Origin: a virus
Strand: one strand, 5' to 3'
DNA length: 25,753 nt
IMG/VR virus record: IMGVR_UViG_3300047094_001475
Span: 1-25,753 of that record
The notes under the pieces were generated by a model that worked only from the letters and a program-made list of their open reading frames with translations, ran no database searches and had not been told where the DNA came from. A program made the position numbers and the translations under genes. Below are positions 5,907 through 14,324 of the stretch, piece by piece. How positions within the stretch are numbered: position 1 is the stretch's first letter; each line of letters begins with the position of its first letter.

Positions 5907-6731
5907 ATGAAATTGCATTTAACTTACTTTGGAGATAATAACTTTTCTTTAGGTAAGAATAGAATCAGAAAACAAGCGGAAAACTTCGGAGTGTTTAATT
6001 CTATTCTGGAGTTTGGAGAATCTGATTTGGAGGATAATCTATTCTGGGAACAATATGCAAAACCTATGATGAGTCCTCGCATAGGAATGCCCATGAGATA
6101 TTATGGGTATTATGCATGTAAACCATATTTCATTCTCAAAGCTTTGGAGAGTATTCCTGAGAATGATGTGCTTCTTTATGTGGATTCTGGTTGTGAATTG
6201 AATAAGAATGGTCTAGAGAAACTCAAACAATACTACGAAGAATGTTTGGAAACTGAAGGAGTTTTCTTTACTTTAGATCTTCCAGAAATTCAATGGACTA
6301 AAATGGACACCTACCGCTATATTATGGGAGATAGTGATGAATACTTGATGACTCGTCAAGTTATTTCCGGTATCTTCTTTTTGAAAAATACATCTATGAT
6401 TAGAGAGTTAGTTCAAAGATGGATAGATATTTGTGTTGATGGTGAAGGAAAATATTTAGATGATAGTCCTTCTATCCTTCCAAATGACGATATCTTCAGA
6501 GAGAATAGGCATGATCAATCTATCTGGTCTTTATTACTGAAGAAAAAAGCAGAGACTCATGATTTCACATTTCATGAGGATGATACTTACGAAACAATTT
6601 GGAATGCTGCTGGAACTTCTGGAGTTCCAGTCGGGCAACAGCAAGCAAAGATTTGGAATACCTATGGTAGAGAATATCCAATCTGGGCAACTAGGAATGG
6701 TCAAATAGATTTTACAAATTGCGAAGCATGA
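5907..6731 (+). CDS. Glycosyltransferase-like protein (GT-A type)
   Basis: I start the gene at ATG 5907 (274 aa), because an upstream in-frame TTG at 5883 lies inside the -10 box. The opening [10 protein letters not shown] is a plausible first beta strand. YVDSGCELN (91-99) provides a DSG in place of a DxD, and RHDQSIW near residue 205 is typical of sugar-transferase-like proteins of surface-polysaccharide loci. No membrane segment. It is the first gene of the long unit and overlaps gmd by 4 bases (ATGA). Glycosyltransferase is the best guess from motif style and context; the exact family is not recognised. Confidence 0.6.
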   Translation: MKLHLTYFGDNNFSLGKNRIRKQAENFGVFNSILEFGESDLEDNLFWEQYAKPMMSPRIGMPMRYYGYYACKPYFILKALESIPENDVLLYVDSGCELNKNGLEKLKQYYEECLETEGVFFTLDLPEIQWTKMDTYRYIMGDSDEYLMTRQVISGIFFLKNTSMIRELVQRWIDICVDGEGKYLDDSPSILPNDDIFRENRHDQSIWSLLLKKKAETHDFTFHEDDTYETIWNAAGTSGVPVGQQQAKIWNTYGREYPIWATRNGQIDFTNCEA

Positions 6732-7729
6732 AAAAAGCACTAATTACTGGAATCACTGGACAAGATGGATCTTATCTTGCTGAACTTCTCTTAGAAAAAG
6801 GTTATGAAGTTCATGGTATTATTCGCCGTGCTTCTCAAATTAATACACAACGTATTGATCATTTGTATCAAAATATTAAGTTACATTACGGAGATTTAAC
6901 AGACTCTACTAATATAGTAAGAGTTATACAAAAAGTCCAACCCGATGAAATTTATAATCTTGGCGCTCAGAGTCACGTCAAAGTATCCTTTGAGATGCCT
7001 GAATACACTGCTGATGTGGATGCTGTGGGAACTCTTCGTGTTCTTGAGGCGGTGCGCCTCTTGGGTATGGAAGATCGTGTTTGCATTTACCAAGCATCTA
7101 CCAGCGAACTTTACGGTCTTGTTCAAGAAATTCCTCAACGCGAAACTACTCCTTTTTATCCCCGCTCTCCTTATGGTGTAGCAAAACTCTATGGTTATTG
7201 GATTACAAAGAACTATCGTGAGTCCTATGGAATGTATGCTTGTACAGGCATCCTCTTCAATCATGAGTCTCCTCGCCGTGGTGAGACCTTTGTTACTCGT
7301 AAGATTACCCGTGCTCTCTCAAGAATTTCTACGGGTGAGCAGCAGATTCTAGAACTGGGTAATTTGAATGCAAAGCGTGACTGGGGACACGCTAAAGATT
7401 TTGCTGAAGCAATGTGGTTGATGCTTCAGCAGGATGAACCAGATGATTATGTAATCGCTACTGGTGAGCAGTATTCGGTGCGTGATTTTGTTGAAGAAGC
7501 AGCACCTTATTTTGGAATGAATATTGTCTGGGAAGGTGAAGGTCTTGAAGAAATTGGTGTAGATAAAAACACTGGTAGAACAATCGTTAAAGTCAATCCT
7601 AAATATTTTAGACCTGCTGAAGTAGAGACTTTATTAGGTGATGCCTCCAAGGCAAGGGAAAAACTAGGTTGGGAACCTAAGACTTCTTTTAAACAATTAG
7701 TTGAGGATATGTGCATTTATGGACAGTGA
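6728..7729 (+). CDS. gmd: GDP-mannose 4,6-dehydratase
   Basis: Converts GDP-D-mannose to GDP-4-keto-6-deoxymannose with NADP, the first step to GDP-L-fucose. ATG 6728 overlaps the previous stop; a TTG three codons upstream is not needed. 333 aa, close to full length. Visible: the Rossmann motif [20 protein letters not shown] (8-27), the catalytic set T125/E127 in ASTSELYG with Y149 and K153 in PRSPYGVAK, and [16 protein letters not shown], the GMD signature. The next gene is the reductase that finishes GDP-fucose. The gene is visibly richer in G and C than most of the island, especially around 7020-7400, suggesting a different origin or stronger codon selection. Very sure of the family. Confidence 0.97.
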   Translation: MKKALITGITGQDGSYLAELLLEKGYEVHGIIRRASQINTQRIDHLYQNIKLHYGDLTDSTNIVRVIQKVQPDEIYNLGAQSHVKVSFEMPEYTADVDAVGTLRVLEAVRLLGMEDRVCIYQASTSELYGLVQEIPQRETTPFYPRSPYGVAKLYGYWITKNYRESYGMYACTGILFNHESPRRGETFVTRKITRALSRISTGEQQILELGNLNAKRDWGHAKDFAEAMWLMLQQDEPDDYVIATGEQYSVRDFVEEAAPYFGMNIVWEGEGLEEIGVDKNTGRTIVKVNPKYFRPAEVETLLGDASKAREKLGWEPKTSFKQLVEDMCIYGQ

Positions 7730-8672
7730 TTCTAGGGTATTAGTTGCTGGTGCCAACGGGATGGTTGGTTCGGCAATCGTGAGAAACCTTGAGAGTAAAG
7801 GTTATAGCAACATCATCAAAGGAACTCGTGATGATGTTGACTTTACAAATCAAGATGAAACCGAAAGATACTTCTGTTCAGAAGAACCTGAGTATGTCTT
7901 TGTTGCCGCTGCCAAGGTTGGTGGCATTATGGCAAATAGCAACTATAAGGCAGACTTTCTGACTGAGAATCTTCAAATTCAAACTAATCTTATTCAGCAA
8001 TCTTATAATTTTGGTGTAAAGAAACTCTTGTTTCTTGGATCATCCTGCATCTATCCTAAGTTTGCAACTCAACCTATCACCGAAGATCAGTTGATGACTG
8101 GTCCTCTAGAACCAACGAATGATGCCTATGCGATTGCTAAGATTGCTGGTATTATGATGTGTCAGGCATATCGCCAACAGCACGGTTTTAACGCTATTTC
8201 CTTGATGCCTACAAATCTTTATGGTTTTAATGATAACTTTAATCTGGAAACCTCACACGTTCTCCCTGCGATGATTGCTAAGTTTCATGATATGAAAGAG
8301 AATGGGTATACTATTGATATGGGTGGACCTTGGTATGGTTCTGTTAAACTCTGGGGCGATGGTTCTGCTATGAGAGAGTTTCTACACGTTGATGACCTTG
8401 CTGAAGCGTGTTACGTTTGTATGCAGAAATATGATGAAGCAGAGCATATTAACGTAGGCACTGGTGAAGATGTAACAATTAAAGAACTTGCTCACATAAT
8501 TTCTGATGTTGTCAGGTTTATGGGTGATATTGAATGGGATACCACAAAACCAAATGGTACTCCCCGTAAAGTTTTGAACGTAGATAAGATAAAATCCCTT
8601 GGGTGGGAACCAAAGATCAATCTTCGTGAAGGTATTGAAAAAACTTATGAATGGTATAAAATAAATATTTAA
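7719..8672 (+). CDS. fcl: GDP-L-fucose synthase (epimerase/reductase)
   Basis: Turns GDP-4-keto-6-deoxymannose into GDP-L-fucose by 3,5-epimerisation and NADPH reduction. I choose ATG 7719 (317 aa, overlapping gmd by 11 bases) over the upstream TTG. Visible: [10 protein letters not shown] (11-20), the catalytic block GSSCIYPK (107-114) with S109 and C110, Y137 and K141 in AYAIAK, the family stretch [12 protein letters not shown], and [17 protein letters not shown] near the end. All catalytic residues expected of an extended short-chain dehydrogenase are present. With gmd it forms a complete GDP-mannose to GDP-fucose route; GDP-mannose itself must come from the host. Confidence 0.96.
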   Translation: MDSDSRVLVAGANGMVGSAIVRNLESKGYSNIIKGTRDDVDFTNQDETERYFCSEEPEYVFVAAAKVGGIMANSNYKADFLTENLQIQTNLIQQSYNFGVKKLLFLGSSCIYPKFATQPITEDQLMTGPLEPTNDAYAIAKIAGIMMCQAYRQQHGFNAISLMPTNLYGFNDNFNLETSHVLPAMIAKFHDMKENGYTIDMGGPWYGSVKLWGDGSAMREFLHVDDLAEACYVCMQKYDEAEHINVGTGEDVTIKELAHIISDVVRFMGDIEWDTTKPNGTPRKVLNVDKIKSLGWEPKINLREGIEKTYEWYKINI

Positions 8673-8681
8673 AAATATTTT

Positions 8682-10235
8682 ATGAAAATTATTATCCCAA
8701 TGTCTGGTATGAGCAGTAGATTTTCTGCTGCTGGATATACTATACCAAAATATCTTATTGAAGTGGATGGAAAAAAAGTTATAGAACATATTGTAAATTT
8801 ATATCCAGAAGATTCTGAATTTGTTTTTATTATTAATGATAAGCATCAGAAAGAAACTAATATTATTGATGTATTAAATGAGTTAGTTGAAAAGAAAAAG
8901 ATTATAACAATACCTAGACATAAAAAAGGCCCAGTCTTTACTGTGTCTGAGTTTGAACACTTAATTGATGATGAAGAAGAAGTTATCGTCAATTATTGCG
9001 ATTTTTCAATCTATTGGGATTATAGGCACTTTAAAGAATTTGTAGATACAACTGAATGTGATGGGTGTGTAATTTGTTACACAGGATTTCATCCACATAT
9101 GCTAGGAAGTGATAATTATGCTTTCTGCAAAACAGATGAGAACAATCGAATTTTAGAAGTTCGTGAAAAGCAGCCATTTACAGACAATAAAATGTCTGAG
9201 TTTGCTTCTGCTGGTAATTACTACTTTAGAAAAGGAAGTTACGTTAAGAAATATTTTAAGCAGTTGATGGATGAAGATATTAATATCAATGGTGAGTATT
9301 ATGTAAGTCTTGTTTATAATCTTCTGATTCATGATGGTTTAGATAATCAAGTCTATGAGATTCCTTATATGTTGCAATGGGGAACTCCATTTGATCTTGA
9401 TATCTACAATAGTTGGTCAAATTATTATCGTAAAGCGTTAGAAGGACAGAAAGAAGTTAGACTTGAAAATTGTGTTATTGCACTTCCAATGGCGGGTGCT
9501 GGTAGTCGTTTTTCAAAAGAAGGATATACTGAACCAAAACCATTTATTCAAGTCAATGGTAAAAATATGGTAGATCAAGCAGTTAGGTGTCTACCCAAAA
9601 CTGATGATGTAATTTACGCTTGCCTAAAAGGTCATCAATCTCCTGGTCAAAATACTGTATGGATTGATGAAGTTCTTGAAGGTCAAGCTTGCACAACTGA
9701 AAGAATTGTAAATGTAATTGACCCAGATTCATCTATTCTTGTTTCCGCCTGTGATAACGGTGTATTCTATGACGCTGATAAGTTTTTAGACTTGGTAAAT
9801 GATGAAGAAAATGATATAATAGTATGGACTTATAGAAATAACTATACGAGTCATTTACAACCAGAAGCATATTCTTGGGTTAATTGTGATGAAGAAGGAA
9901 ATGTAAGTAGTGTTGATGTTAAAAGATTTAATGGAACAAATCCTGTAAATGAATTTGCGATTACAGGTACAATGTTTTTCAGAACAAAAGAAATCTTCCA
10001 TCGCTCTCTTGAATCATTGTATGAGAATAATAATAGAACTAATGGCGAGTTTTATGTTGATAGTATGCTAAATGAGGCAATTCATTTAGGATATAAAGTA
10101 AAGAATTTTGAGATTGATAATTATATTTGTTGGGGAACTCCTAATGATTTAAAAACATATCAGTATTGGCAAAGATTTTTTAATAAAGTTGATTGGCATC
10201 CTTATGAATACTCAAAAGACTATTTTACCAATTGA
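8682..10235 (+). CDS. Two-domain sugar nucleotidyltransferase (internal duplication)
   Basis: 517 aa made of two copies of a nucleotidyltransferase domain (about 1-250 and 265-517). Copy 1 begins PMSGMSSRFSAAGYTIPKYL (6-25), copy 2 PMAGAGSRFSKEGYTEPKPF (269-288). Each has the R-F...PK signature, a metal-binding Asp (D107 in NYCDFS; D358 in SACDNG), an INGEYYV/TNGEFYV block and a closing WGTPxDL. Copy 2 keeps GxGxR; copy 1 has changed loop glycines, so it may be weaker or regulatory. The family joins NTP and a phosphorylated sugar or polyol to give an NDP-activated donor. It begins 9 bases after fcl and leads a run of coupled genes including an aldolase and a HAD phosphatase. Nucleotide and substrate are unknown; a cytidylyltransferase role is possible. 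Confidence 0.85.
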   Translation: MKIIIPMSGMSSRFSAAGYTIPKYLIEVDGKKVIEHIVNLYPEDSEFVFIINDKHQKETNIIDVLNELVEKKKIITIPRHKKGPVFTVSEFEHLIDDEEEVIVNYCDFSIYWDYRHFKEFVDTTECDGCVICYTGFHPHMLGSDNYAFCKTDENNRILEVREKQPFTDNKMSEFASAGNYYFRKGSYVKKYFKQLMDEDININGEYYVSLVYNLLIHDGLDNQVYEIPYMLQWGTPFDLDIYNSWSNYYRKALEGQKEVRLENCVIALPMAGAGSRFSKEGYTEPKPFIQVNGKNMVDQAVRCLPKTDDVIYACLKGHQSPGQNTVWIDEVLEGQACTTERIVNVIDPDSSILVSACDNGVFYDADKFLDLVNDEENDIIVWTYRNNYTSHLQPEAYSWVNCDEEGNVSSVDVKRFNGTNPVNEFAITGTMFFRTKEIFHRSLESLYENNNRTNGEFYVDSMLNEAIHLGYKVKNFEIDNYICWGTPNDLKTYQYWQRFFNKVDWHPYEYSKDYFTN

Positions 10236-11307
10236 ATACTGGAATTCGGGAAGAACAAGACTTATAAAAGAAAAAGATGAAAATGGTAGGGATATTGAAG
10301 TAGCATACTTTTTTTCCTGTCAGTTTACTGGATTATCAAAGCATTATCCTCAACCTCTCATTTATTCTCATCAAACTCATAAATTAATTCTTCCAATCAA
10401 AGAAATGTTTATGTCTTTGGGTAGAGGAACTGTTTATGAAGAAACAATGGAGTATGAATTGGAGAGACCTCTTCGCTTCAAAAATTTTTGTTCAGTTCCA
10501 GTATTCTACTTTGTATATAATATGGCTAACTATTATCATTTCATCTATGATACTTTGCCTTATTTGTACTCTTACTTTAATGAAAAAGAAATTCATCCAG
10601 ATCTTAAACTTCTAGTAAGTCCACCAGAAGGTAAAGATGATTTATATCCTTTTGTATGGGAATCACTAGAACTTTTGGGTATTACTCGTAAAGATGTTGT
10701 ATTTTTAAATCCAGAAACTCTTTATAATACTGTTGTAGTTGGTTCTTCTTTAACACACAATGGTCTTTCAAATACTCCACCCCATTCTGGTGTATTTGAT
10801 ATTATTAATCGTATGAAAGGTGATTATCAAGGACCAGAAAAGATTTATATCTCTCGTCGTACTTGGTTGCACAATAATCTAGAAAACATTGGAACCAATT
10901 ATACTGAACGTCGTCGTTGTGTGAATGAGGATGAAGTTGCAGAACTTTTTAAGTCTTATGGTTATGAAGAAGTCTTTTGTGAAAATATGACGATGAAAGA
11001 AAAGATTGGGTTATTTAACTCAGCAAAGTATGTTGCTGGACCAATTGGTGGGGGTATGTGTAATGTAATCTTTTCGCCACCAGAAACGAAAGTGATTTCT
11101 ATCAATAGTCCTTTGTTCTTTGATATTAACACACGCTTTGAGTATTCAATGTCTCATACTCAATTGCATCATTTTAATGATACTCAGTTTATAGAAAAGG
11201 TTGAAGAAAGTGTAGAAAGTGATGGTGCTCTTTCAATCTCTGGTGGTCTAAACTCTCCTTGGAAAGTAAATCTAAATACCCTAGAAACTTTTATCAAAGA
11301 TGTCTGA
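10204..11307 (+). CDS. GT61-type (DUF563) glycosyltransferase
   Basis: I start at ATG 10204 (367 aa), overlapping the nucleotidyltransferase by 32 bases; a TTG five codons earlier is less likely. YYHFIYDTLPYLYSYF near residue 115 is the typical N-terminal block of GT61 enzymes. The C-terminal half has KIYISRR, NEDEVAELFKSYGYEEVF and GLFNSAKYVAGPIGGGMCNV, matching the GT61 pattern in which GPHGAGxxN is usual. The usual His in that block is Ile here, which may matter for activity. Soluble, no anchor. It overlaps the aldolase by 8 bases. Family fairly sure; donor unknown. Confidence 0.82.
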   Translation: MNTQKTILPIEYWNSGRTRLIKEKDENGRDIEVAYFFSCQFTGLSKHYPQPLIYSHQTHKLILPIKEMFMSLGRGTVYEETMEYELERPLRFKNFCSVPVFYFVYNMANYYHFIYDTLPYLYSYFNEKEIHPDLKLLVSPPEGKDDLYPFVWESLELLGITRKDVVFLNPETLYNTVVVGSSLTHNGLSNTPPHSGVFDIINRMKGDYQGPEKIYISRRTWLHNNLENIGTNYTERRRCVNEDEVAELFKSYGYEEVFCENMTMKEKIGLFNSAKYVAGPIGGGMCNVIFSPPETKVISINSPLFFDINTRFEYSMSHTQLHHFNDTQFIEKVEESVESDGALSISGGLNSPWKVNLNTLETFIKDV

Positions 11308-11971
11308 AATACTAGAACTAGCAAGAGAAATTAGTGAATACACCATATGTGGTGAAGGTAATGTTTCTGTAAGAGTTGATGAGAATAGTTTTTTAATTAA
11401 AGCAAGTGGAACAAGTCTTCATACACTATCAGAAGAAGATTTGACGTTATGCAATACAAACGGTGCTCAAATAGAACTATCGCATAAGAAACCAAGTATT
11501 GAGACTTCTTTTCATGCTTGGATTATGAAAACATTTCCAGATATTAATTTCATTGCTCATACGCATCCACCACATACAACTAAAATTCTTTGCTCAGAAC
11601 CAACTGTTCTTTATGATTTTGCAGAACATCGATGGTTTCCCGATCAGATTGTAAGAAATGGAATTAAGTCCTGTGTTGTTCCTTATGCTCCTCCTGGTGA
11701 AGCAATTCTGAAATTGGTTGAAAAATATGTATCTGAGTTTGTAGATAAAGAAGGATATTTTCCTAAGTTGATTCTTCTACAAAATCATGGTATAATCTCA
11801 GCATCTGCATCTAAAAAAGATTGTGCAGCTTCTACTTTAATGTGTGAAAAGTCTGCTGATATTTTTATCGGAGCAAAACTTCTAGGTGGAGTTAAGTTTC
11901 TTACTAAACAAGAAGTTGCTGATGTTGATACTTGTCCAAATGAAAATTATAGGAGAAATATGTATCAATGA
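11300..11971 (+). CDS. Class II aldolase/adducin-family protein
   Basis: 223 aa, the normal size for zinc-dependent fuculose-1-phosphate/ribulose-5-phosphate aldolase-epimerases. Visible: GEGNVSVR (18-25) and KASGT (34-38) for phosphate binding, catalytic E68 in PSIETSFH, zinc ligands H87 and H89 in AHTHPP and H163 in LQNHG. All key residues are present, so it should be an active aldolase or epimerase. The context (nucleotidyltransferase and GT61 before, HAD phosphatase and GDPD-like protein after, all overlapping) suggests it makes or trims a phosphorylated short sugar or polyol used as a glycan substituent rather than serving central metabolism. That last part is inference. Confidence 0.88.
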   Translation: MSEILELAREISEYTICGEGNVSVRVDENSFLIKASGTSLHTLSEEDLTLCNTNGAQIELSHKKPSIETSFHAWIMKTFPDINFIAHTHPPHTTKILCSEPTVLYDFAEHRWFPDQIVRNGIKSCVVPYAPPGEAILKLVEKYVSEFVDKEGYFPKLILLQNHGIISASASKKDCAASTLMCEKSADIFIGAKLLGGVKFLTKQEVADVDTCPNENYRRNMYQ

Positions 11972-12279
11972 AAGTCATTTATGTTGATATTGATGAAACT
12001 ATTTGTCATCGGGAAACTTCTATTGATTTTGGAACTACTCATGATTACACCAAAGCAAAACCAATTCTAAAAAACATAGAAAAAATCAATAAACTATATG
12101 ATGAGGGTCATACAATAGTTTATTGGACTGCTCGTGGATCTAGAAAACAAATTGATTGGACTGAGTTGACTGTAACCCAACTTGAAAAATGGGGAGCAAA
12201 GTATCACGAACTGAGGGTAGATAAACCATTTTATGATCTGTTTATTGAAGATAAATCTTTGAGGATTGAAGAATTGTGA
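11968..12279 (+). CDS. Small HAD-family phosphatase
   Basis: 103 aa with the HAD motifs in order: nucleophile and acid D7/D9 in YVDIDETIC, T54 in YWTARGS (motif II), K86 (DKPFYD), and D90 or D95 in FYDLFIEDKS (motif IV). There is no cap domain, as in small HADs found beside nucleotidyltransferases in capsule and LPS loci. It probably removes a phosphate from a small sugar- or polyol-phosphate. It overlaps the aldolase by 4 bases (ATGA) and the next gene by 4 bases (GTGA). AGGAG lies 12 bases upstream of the ATG. Substrate unknown. Confidence 0.85.
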   Translation: MKVIYVDIDETICHRETSIDFGTTHDYTKAKPILKNIEKINKLYDEGHTIVYWTARGSRKQIDWTELTVTQLEKWGAKYHELRVDKPFYDLFIEDKSLRIEEL

Positions 12280-12713
12280 TTATTATTTCTCATCGTGGTA
12301 ATATTCGTGGATCGGTTCCTGACAAAGAAAATCGTCCAAGTTATATTGATTGTGCAATTGGAAATGGATATCATGTAGAAATTGATGTTCGTTCAATAGA
12401 TGGGGAACTTTGGTTAGGGCATGATGAACCACAGTATAGAGTGGATCATAATTGGTTAAATAAACGCAGACATTATCTCTGGTTGCACTGTAAAAATCTT
12501 GAAGCAGCAAAAGAGTGTTGGGAGTATCATTCTTTTTGCCATACTTCAGATCCATTTACTTATACATCAACTGGAAAGATTTGGTTACATGACCTGAGTA
12601 TGGGAATAGATGAAAATACTATTATTCCATTAATTCATAAAGATTCTGTAGATGAATTTATACCAGATGTAAATCCTTTTGGTATATGTACTGATTATCC
12701 TGTATTTGTATGA
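12276..12713 (+). CDS. Short GDPD-like (glycerophosphodiester phosphodiesterase) protein
   Basis: GTG start at 12276, overlapping the HAD stop. 145 aa versus about 230-250 in usual GDPD enzymes. The N-terminal catalytic pattern is kept: H6-R7 in ISHRGN, E18-N19, E35 and D37 in VEIDV, and H49-D50 in LWLGHDEP; LWLHCKN resembles the next barrel strand. The C-terminal half of the TIM barrel appears shortened, but no frameshift is seen and the gene is coupled on both sides. It could hydrolyse or transfer a phosphodiester-linked glycerol-like group on the glycan, or be a non-catalytic relative. Family likely, role uncertain. Confidence 0.75.
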   Translation: MIIISHRGNIRGSVPDKENRPSYIDCAIGNGYHVEIDVRSIDGELWLGHDEPQYRVDHNWLNKRRHYLWLHCKNLEAAKECWEYHSFCHTSDPFTYTSTGKIWLHDLSMGIDENTIIPLIHKDSVDEFIPDVNPFGICTDYPVFV

Positions 12714-13492
12714 AAACAATATTTGTAAGGCACTATGATGCTTACGGAGATTGGATTACTATTAATGGATTGGTACGCTATTTAATTAGGGATCATGGAT
12801 ATCAAAAAGTTTATCTAGTTTTAGAACATGATGAATCGCGCAAACATTTCGTAGATTTATTATACGCAGACGAACCAAAAGTCTCTACAATTGTTAATTA
12901 TGATTATGAAAGAATATGTAATACTGAAGATGTAATCGATACTAGAGTTAATGAACCCTACCCAATTATTGGAAATGGTAATTACTGGAGTTTCCAAAAT
13001 CCTTTTGGCACTTATGTTCATTCTGGTTTATCTTCAAATTCTGATAACTTTTATACCAAACTTGGTCTAAGTCCTAATATAAAAAATGAATCTTTCTTTT
13101 TTTCTAGAAGATATGATCTTGAAGATCAACTTTTTAATAGTTTGAATTTATCTAAACCATATTCAGTAGTCTGTGACTATGGAGAGCATCTTGTAGATAG
13201 AAAGTATCTAAAGCATTCTAATATCATTAACCTACATAATCTCTCTCCAAATTTTGTAGACATCTTTAAAATACTAGAGAACTCTGATGATATTCATCTT
13301 ATAGAAAACGCTACTTCTCTATTTACTTATCATATGCAATTATCTTCTTTACTTGATAAGTTTAAAATACATTTACATGCATATGCAAGAAAAGAACCTC
13401 ATCGTAGATGTGACGGTTCAAATTGTAATAACCATTATTTAAATATGATGCTCTTTCCTAAATTAGAAAACTGGGAAATTATCTGGAGTTAA
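12710..13492 (+). CDS. Unknown, possible GT-B-like protein; paralogue of the next gene
   Basis: 260 aa, ATG at 12710 overlapping the GDPD-like stop. The start FVRHYDAYGDWITINGLVRY (5-24) resembles the first strand and loop of heptosyltransferase-type GT-B enzymes (GxGDxxxxxxLxR). The C-terminal part, with DDIHLIENATSLFTYHMQLS and then LHAYARKEPH, resembles the end of the next gene's protein. It ends with two cysteines (RRCDGSNCNN). No membrane segment. Same length as its neighbour, so the pair looks like a tandem duplication. Glycosyltransferase function is inferred from context and weak motif likeness. Confidence 0.6.
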   Translation: MKTIFVRHYDAYGDWITINGLVRYLIRDHGYQKVYLVLEHDESRKHFVDLLYADEPKVSTIVNYDYERICNTEDVIDTRVNEPYPIIGNGNYWSFQNPFGTYVHSGLSSNSDNFYTKLGLSPNIKNESFFFSRRYDLEDQLFNSLNLSKPYSVVCDYGEHLVDRKYLKHSNIINLHNLSPNFVDIFKILENSDDIHLIENATSLFTYHMQLSSLLDKFKIHLHAYARKEPHRRCDGSNCNNHYLNMMLFPKLENWEIIWS

Positions 13493-13493
13493 A

Positions 13494-14276
13494 ATGACTA
13501 AAAAGTATATACGACAGCACATGGGATTAGGTGATCATATAATTTGCAATGGTCTTGTTAGACATTTTTGTGAACAGTATGATGATATTGCTATTTTTTG
13601 TAAGGATGTCCTTTATGAAAATGTAAAATTTATGTTTAGGGACATAAAGCATTTAGATGTAATCCCTTTTGAAGATAAGACAGGTTACTATCAATTTGTG
13701 TTTAAAAATGGTCGCCAAGTTGTGGTAGACAATCTTTCTGATTATCAATGTCTTCAATTTATAAAGGAAAATAACATAGATTTTGAAAACGATATTATTC
13801 ACATAGGTTTTGATGGTCTTGGTGGATTAAATACTCGCTTTGATAAAGCATTTTATAAAATGCACGGTTTTGATCCATCTTTTAGATTGGATAATTTTTA
13901 TTGTGAAAGGAACTTTGAATATGAAGATTATGTTTTTAATTTTCTAAATCCAAATAATGAAAAGTATATATTTGTAGTGGATGATGATAAACATCAGTTC
14001 GGTTCTCTTACTATAGATGAGAGTAGATTACCTAAGCAGTATAAAATTATTAAGTACGATAAAACATTAAATTATAATGACAGTAGATTCTTGATGTATA
14101 ATTATAGAAAAATTTTAGAAAATGCTGAAGAAGTACACATGTTTCAATCTGCATTTTCTGAATTTGTAAATTCAATTGAATTGCAAAAACCAAAAATATA
14201 TTTTCATTTGTATCTCAGAGACTACACTGATGGCGAACCAATTTTAAGTAAAAATAAAATTAATATTGTAGAATAA
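13494..14276 (+). CDS. Unknown, possible GT-B-like protein; paralogue of the previous gene
   Basis: 260 aa, one base after the previous stop. IRQHMGLGDHIICNGLVRHF (6-25) aligns with the start of its neighbour and is closer to the heptosyltransferase pattern GLGDxxxxxxLxR. The middle is divergent. The C-terminal stretch EEVHMFQSAFSEFVNSIELQ then FHLYLRDY parallels the neighbour. The last gene of the coupled run; a late-promoter-like box follows in the 48-base gap. Probably acts on the island glycan; the specific reaction is unknown. Confidence 0.6.
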   Translation: MTKKYIRQHMGLGDHIICNGLVRHFCEQYDDIAIFCKDVLYENVKFMFRDIKHLDVIPFEDKTGYYQFVFKNGRQVVVDNLSDYQCLQFIKENNIDFENDIIHIGFDGLGGLNTRFDKAFYKMHGFDPSFRLDNFYCERNFEYEDYVFNFLNPNNEKYIFVVDDDKHQFGSLTIDESRLPKQYKIIKYDKTLNYNDSRFLMYNYRKILENAEEVHMFQSAFSEFVNSIELQKPKIYFHLYLRDYTDGEPILSKNKINIVE

Positions 14277-14303
14277 ATGTACATAACTTTAGTACCTACA
14301 TAA

Positions 14304-14311
14304 TATAAATT
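14304..14311 (+). promoter_or_regulatory. T4-late-like promoter box
   Basis: TATAAATT differs by one base from the T4 late consensus TATAAATA and is 14 bases before the ATG at 14325, within one of the few real gaps (48 bases) in the long island unit. No good -35 is seen, as expected for a late box. Confidence 0.5.
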
Positions 14312-14324
14312 CTTTGATTAAAAA

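Noticed and set aside
6896-7264. Open frame of 122 codons on the minus strand inside gmd
   Set aside because: It is antisense to a gene with intact catalytic motifs, has no ribosome binding site or family resemblance, and its composition follows gmd codon periodicity.
8382-8789. Open frame of 135 codons on the minus strand across fcl and the nucleotidyltransferase
   Set aside because: It overlaps the ends of two secure plus-strand genes and the product has no recognisable features; a shadow of low stop frequency.
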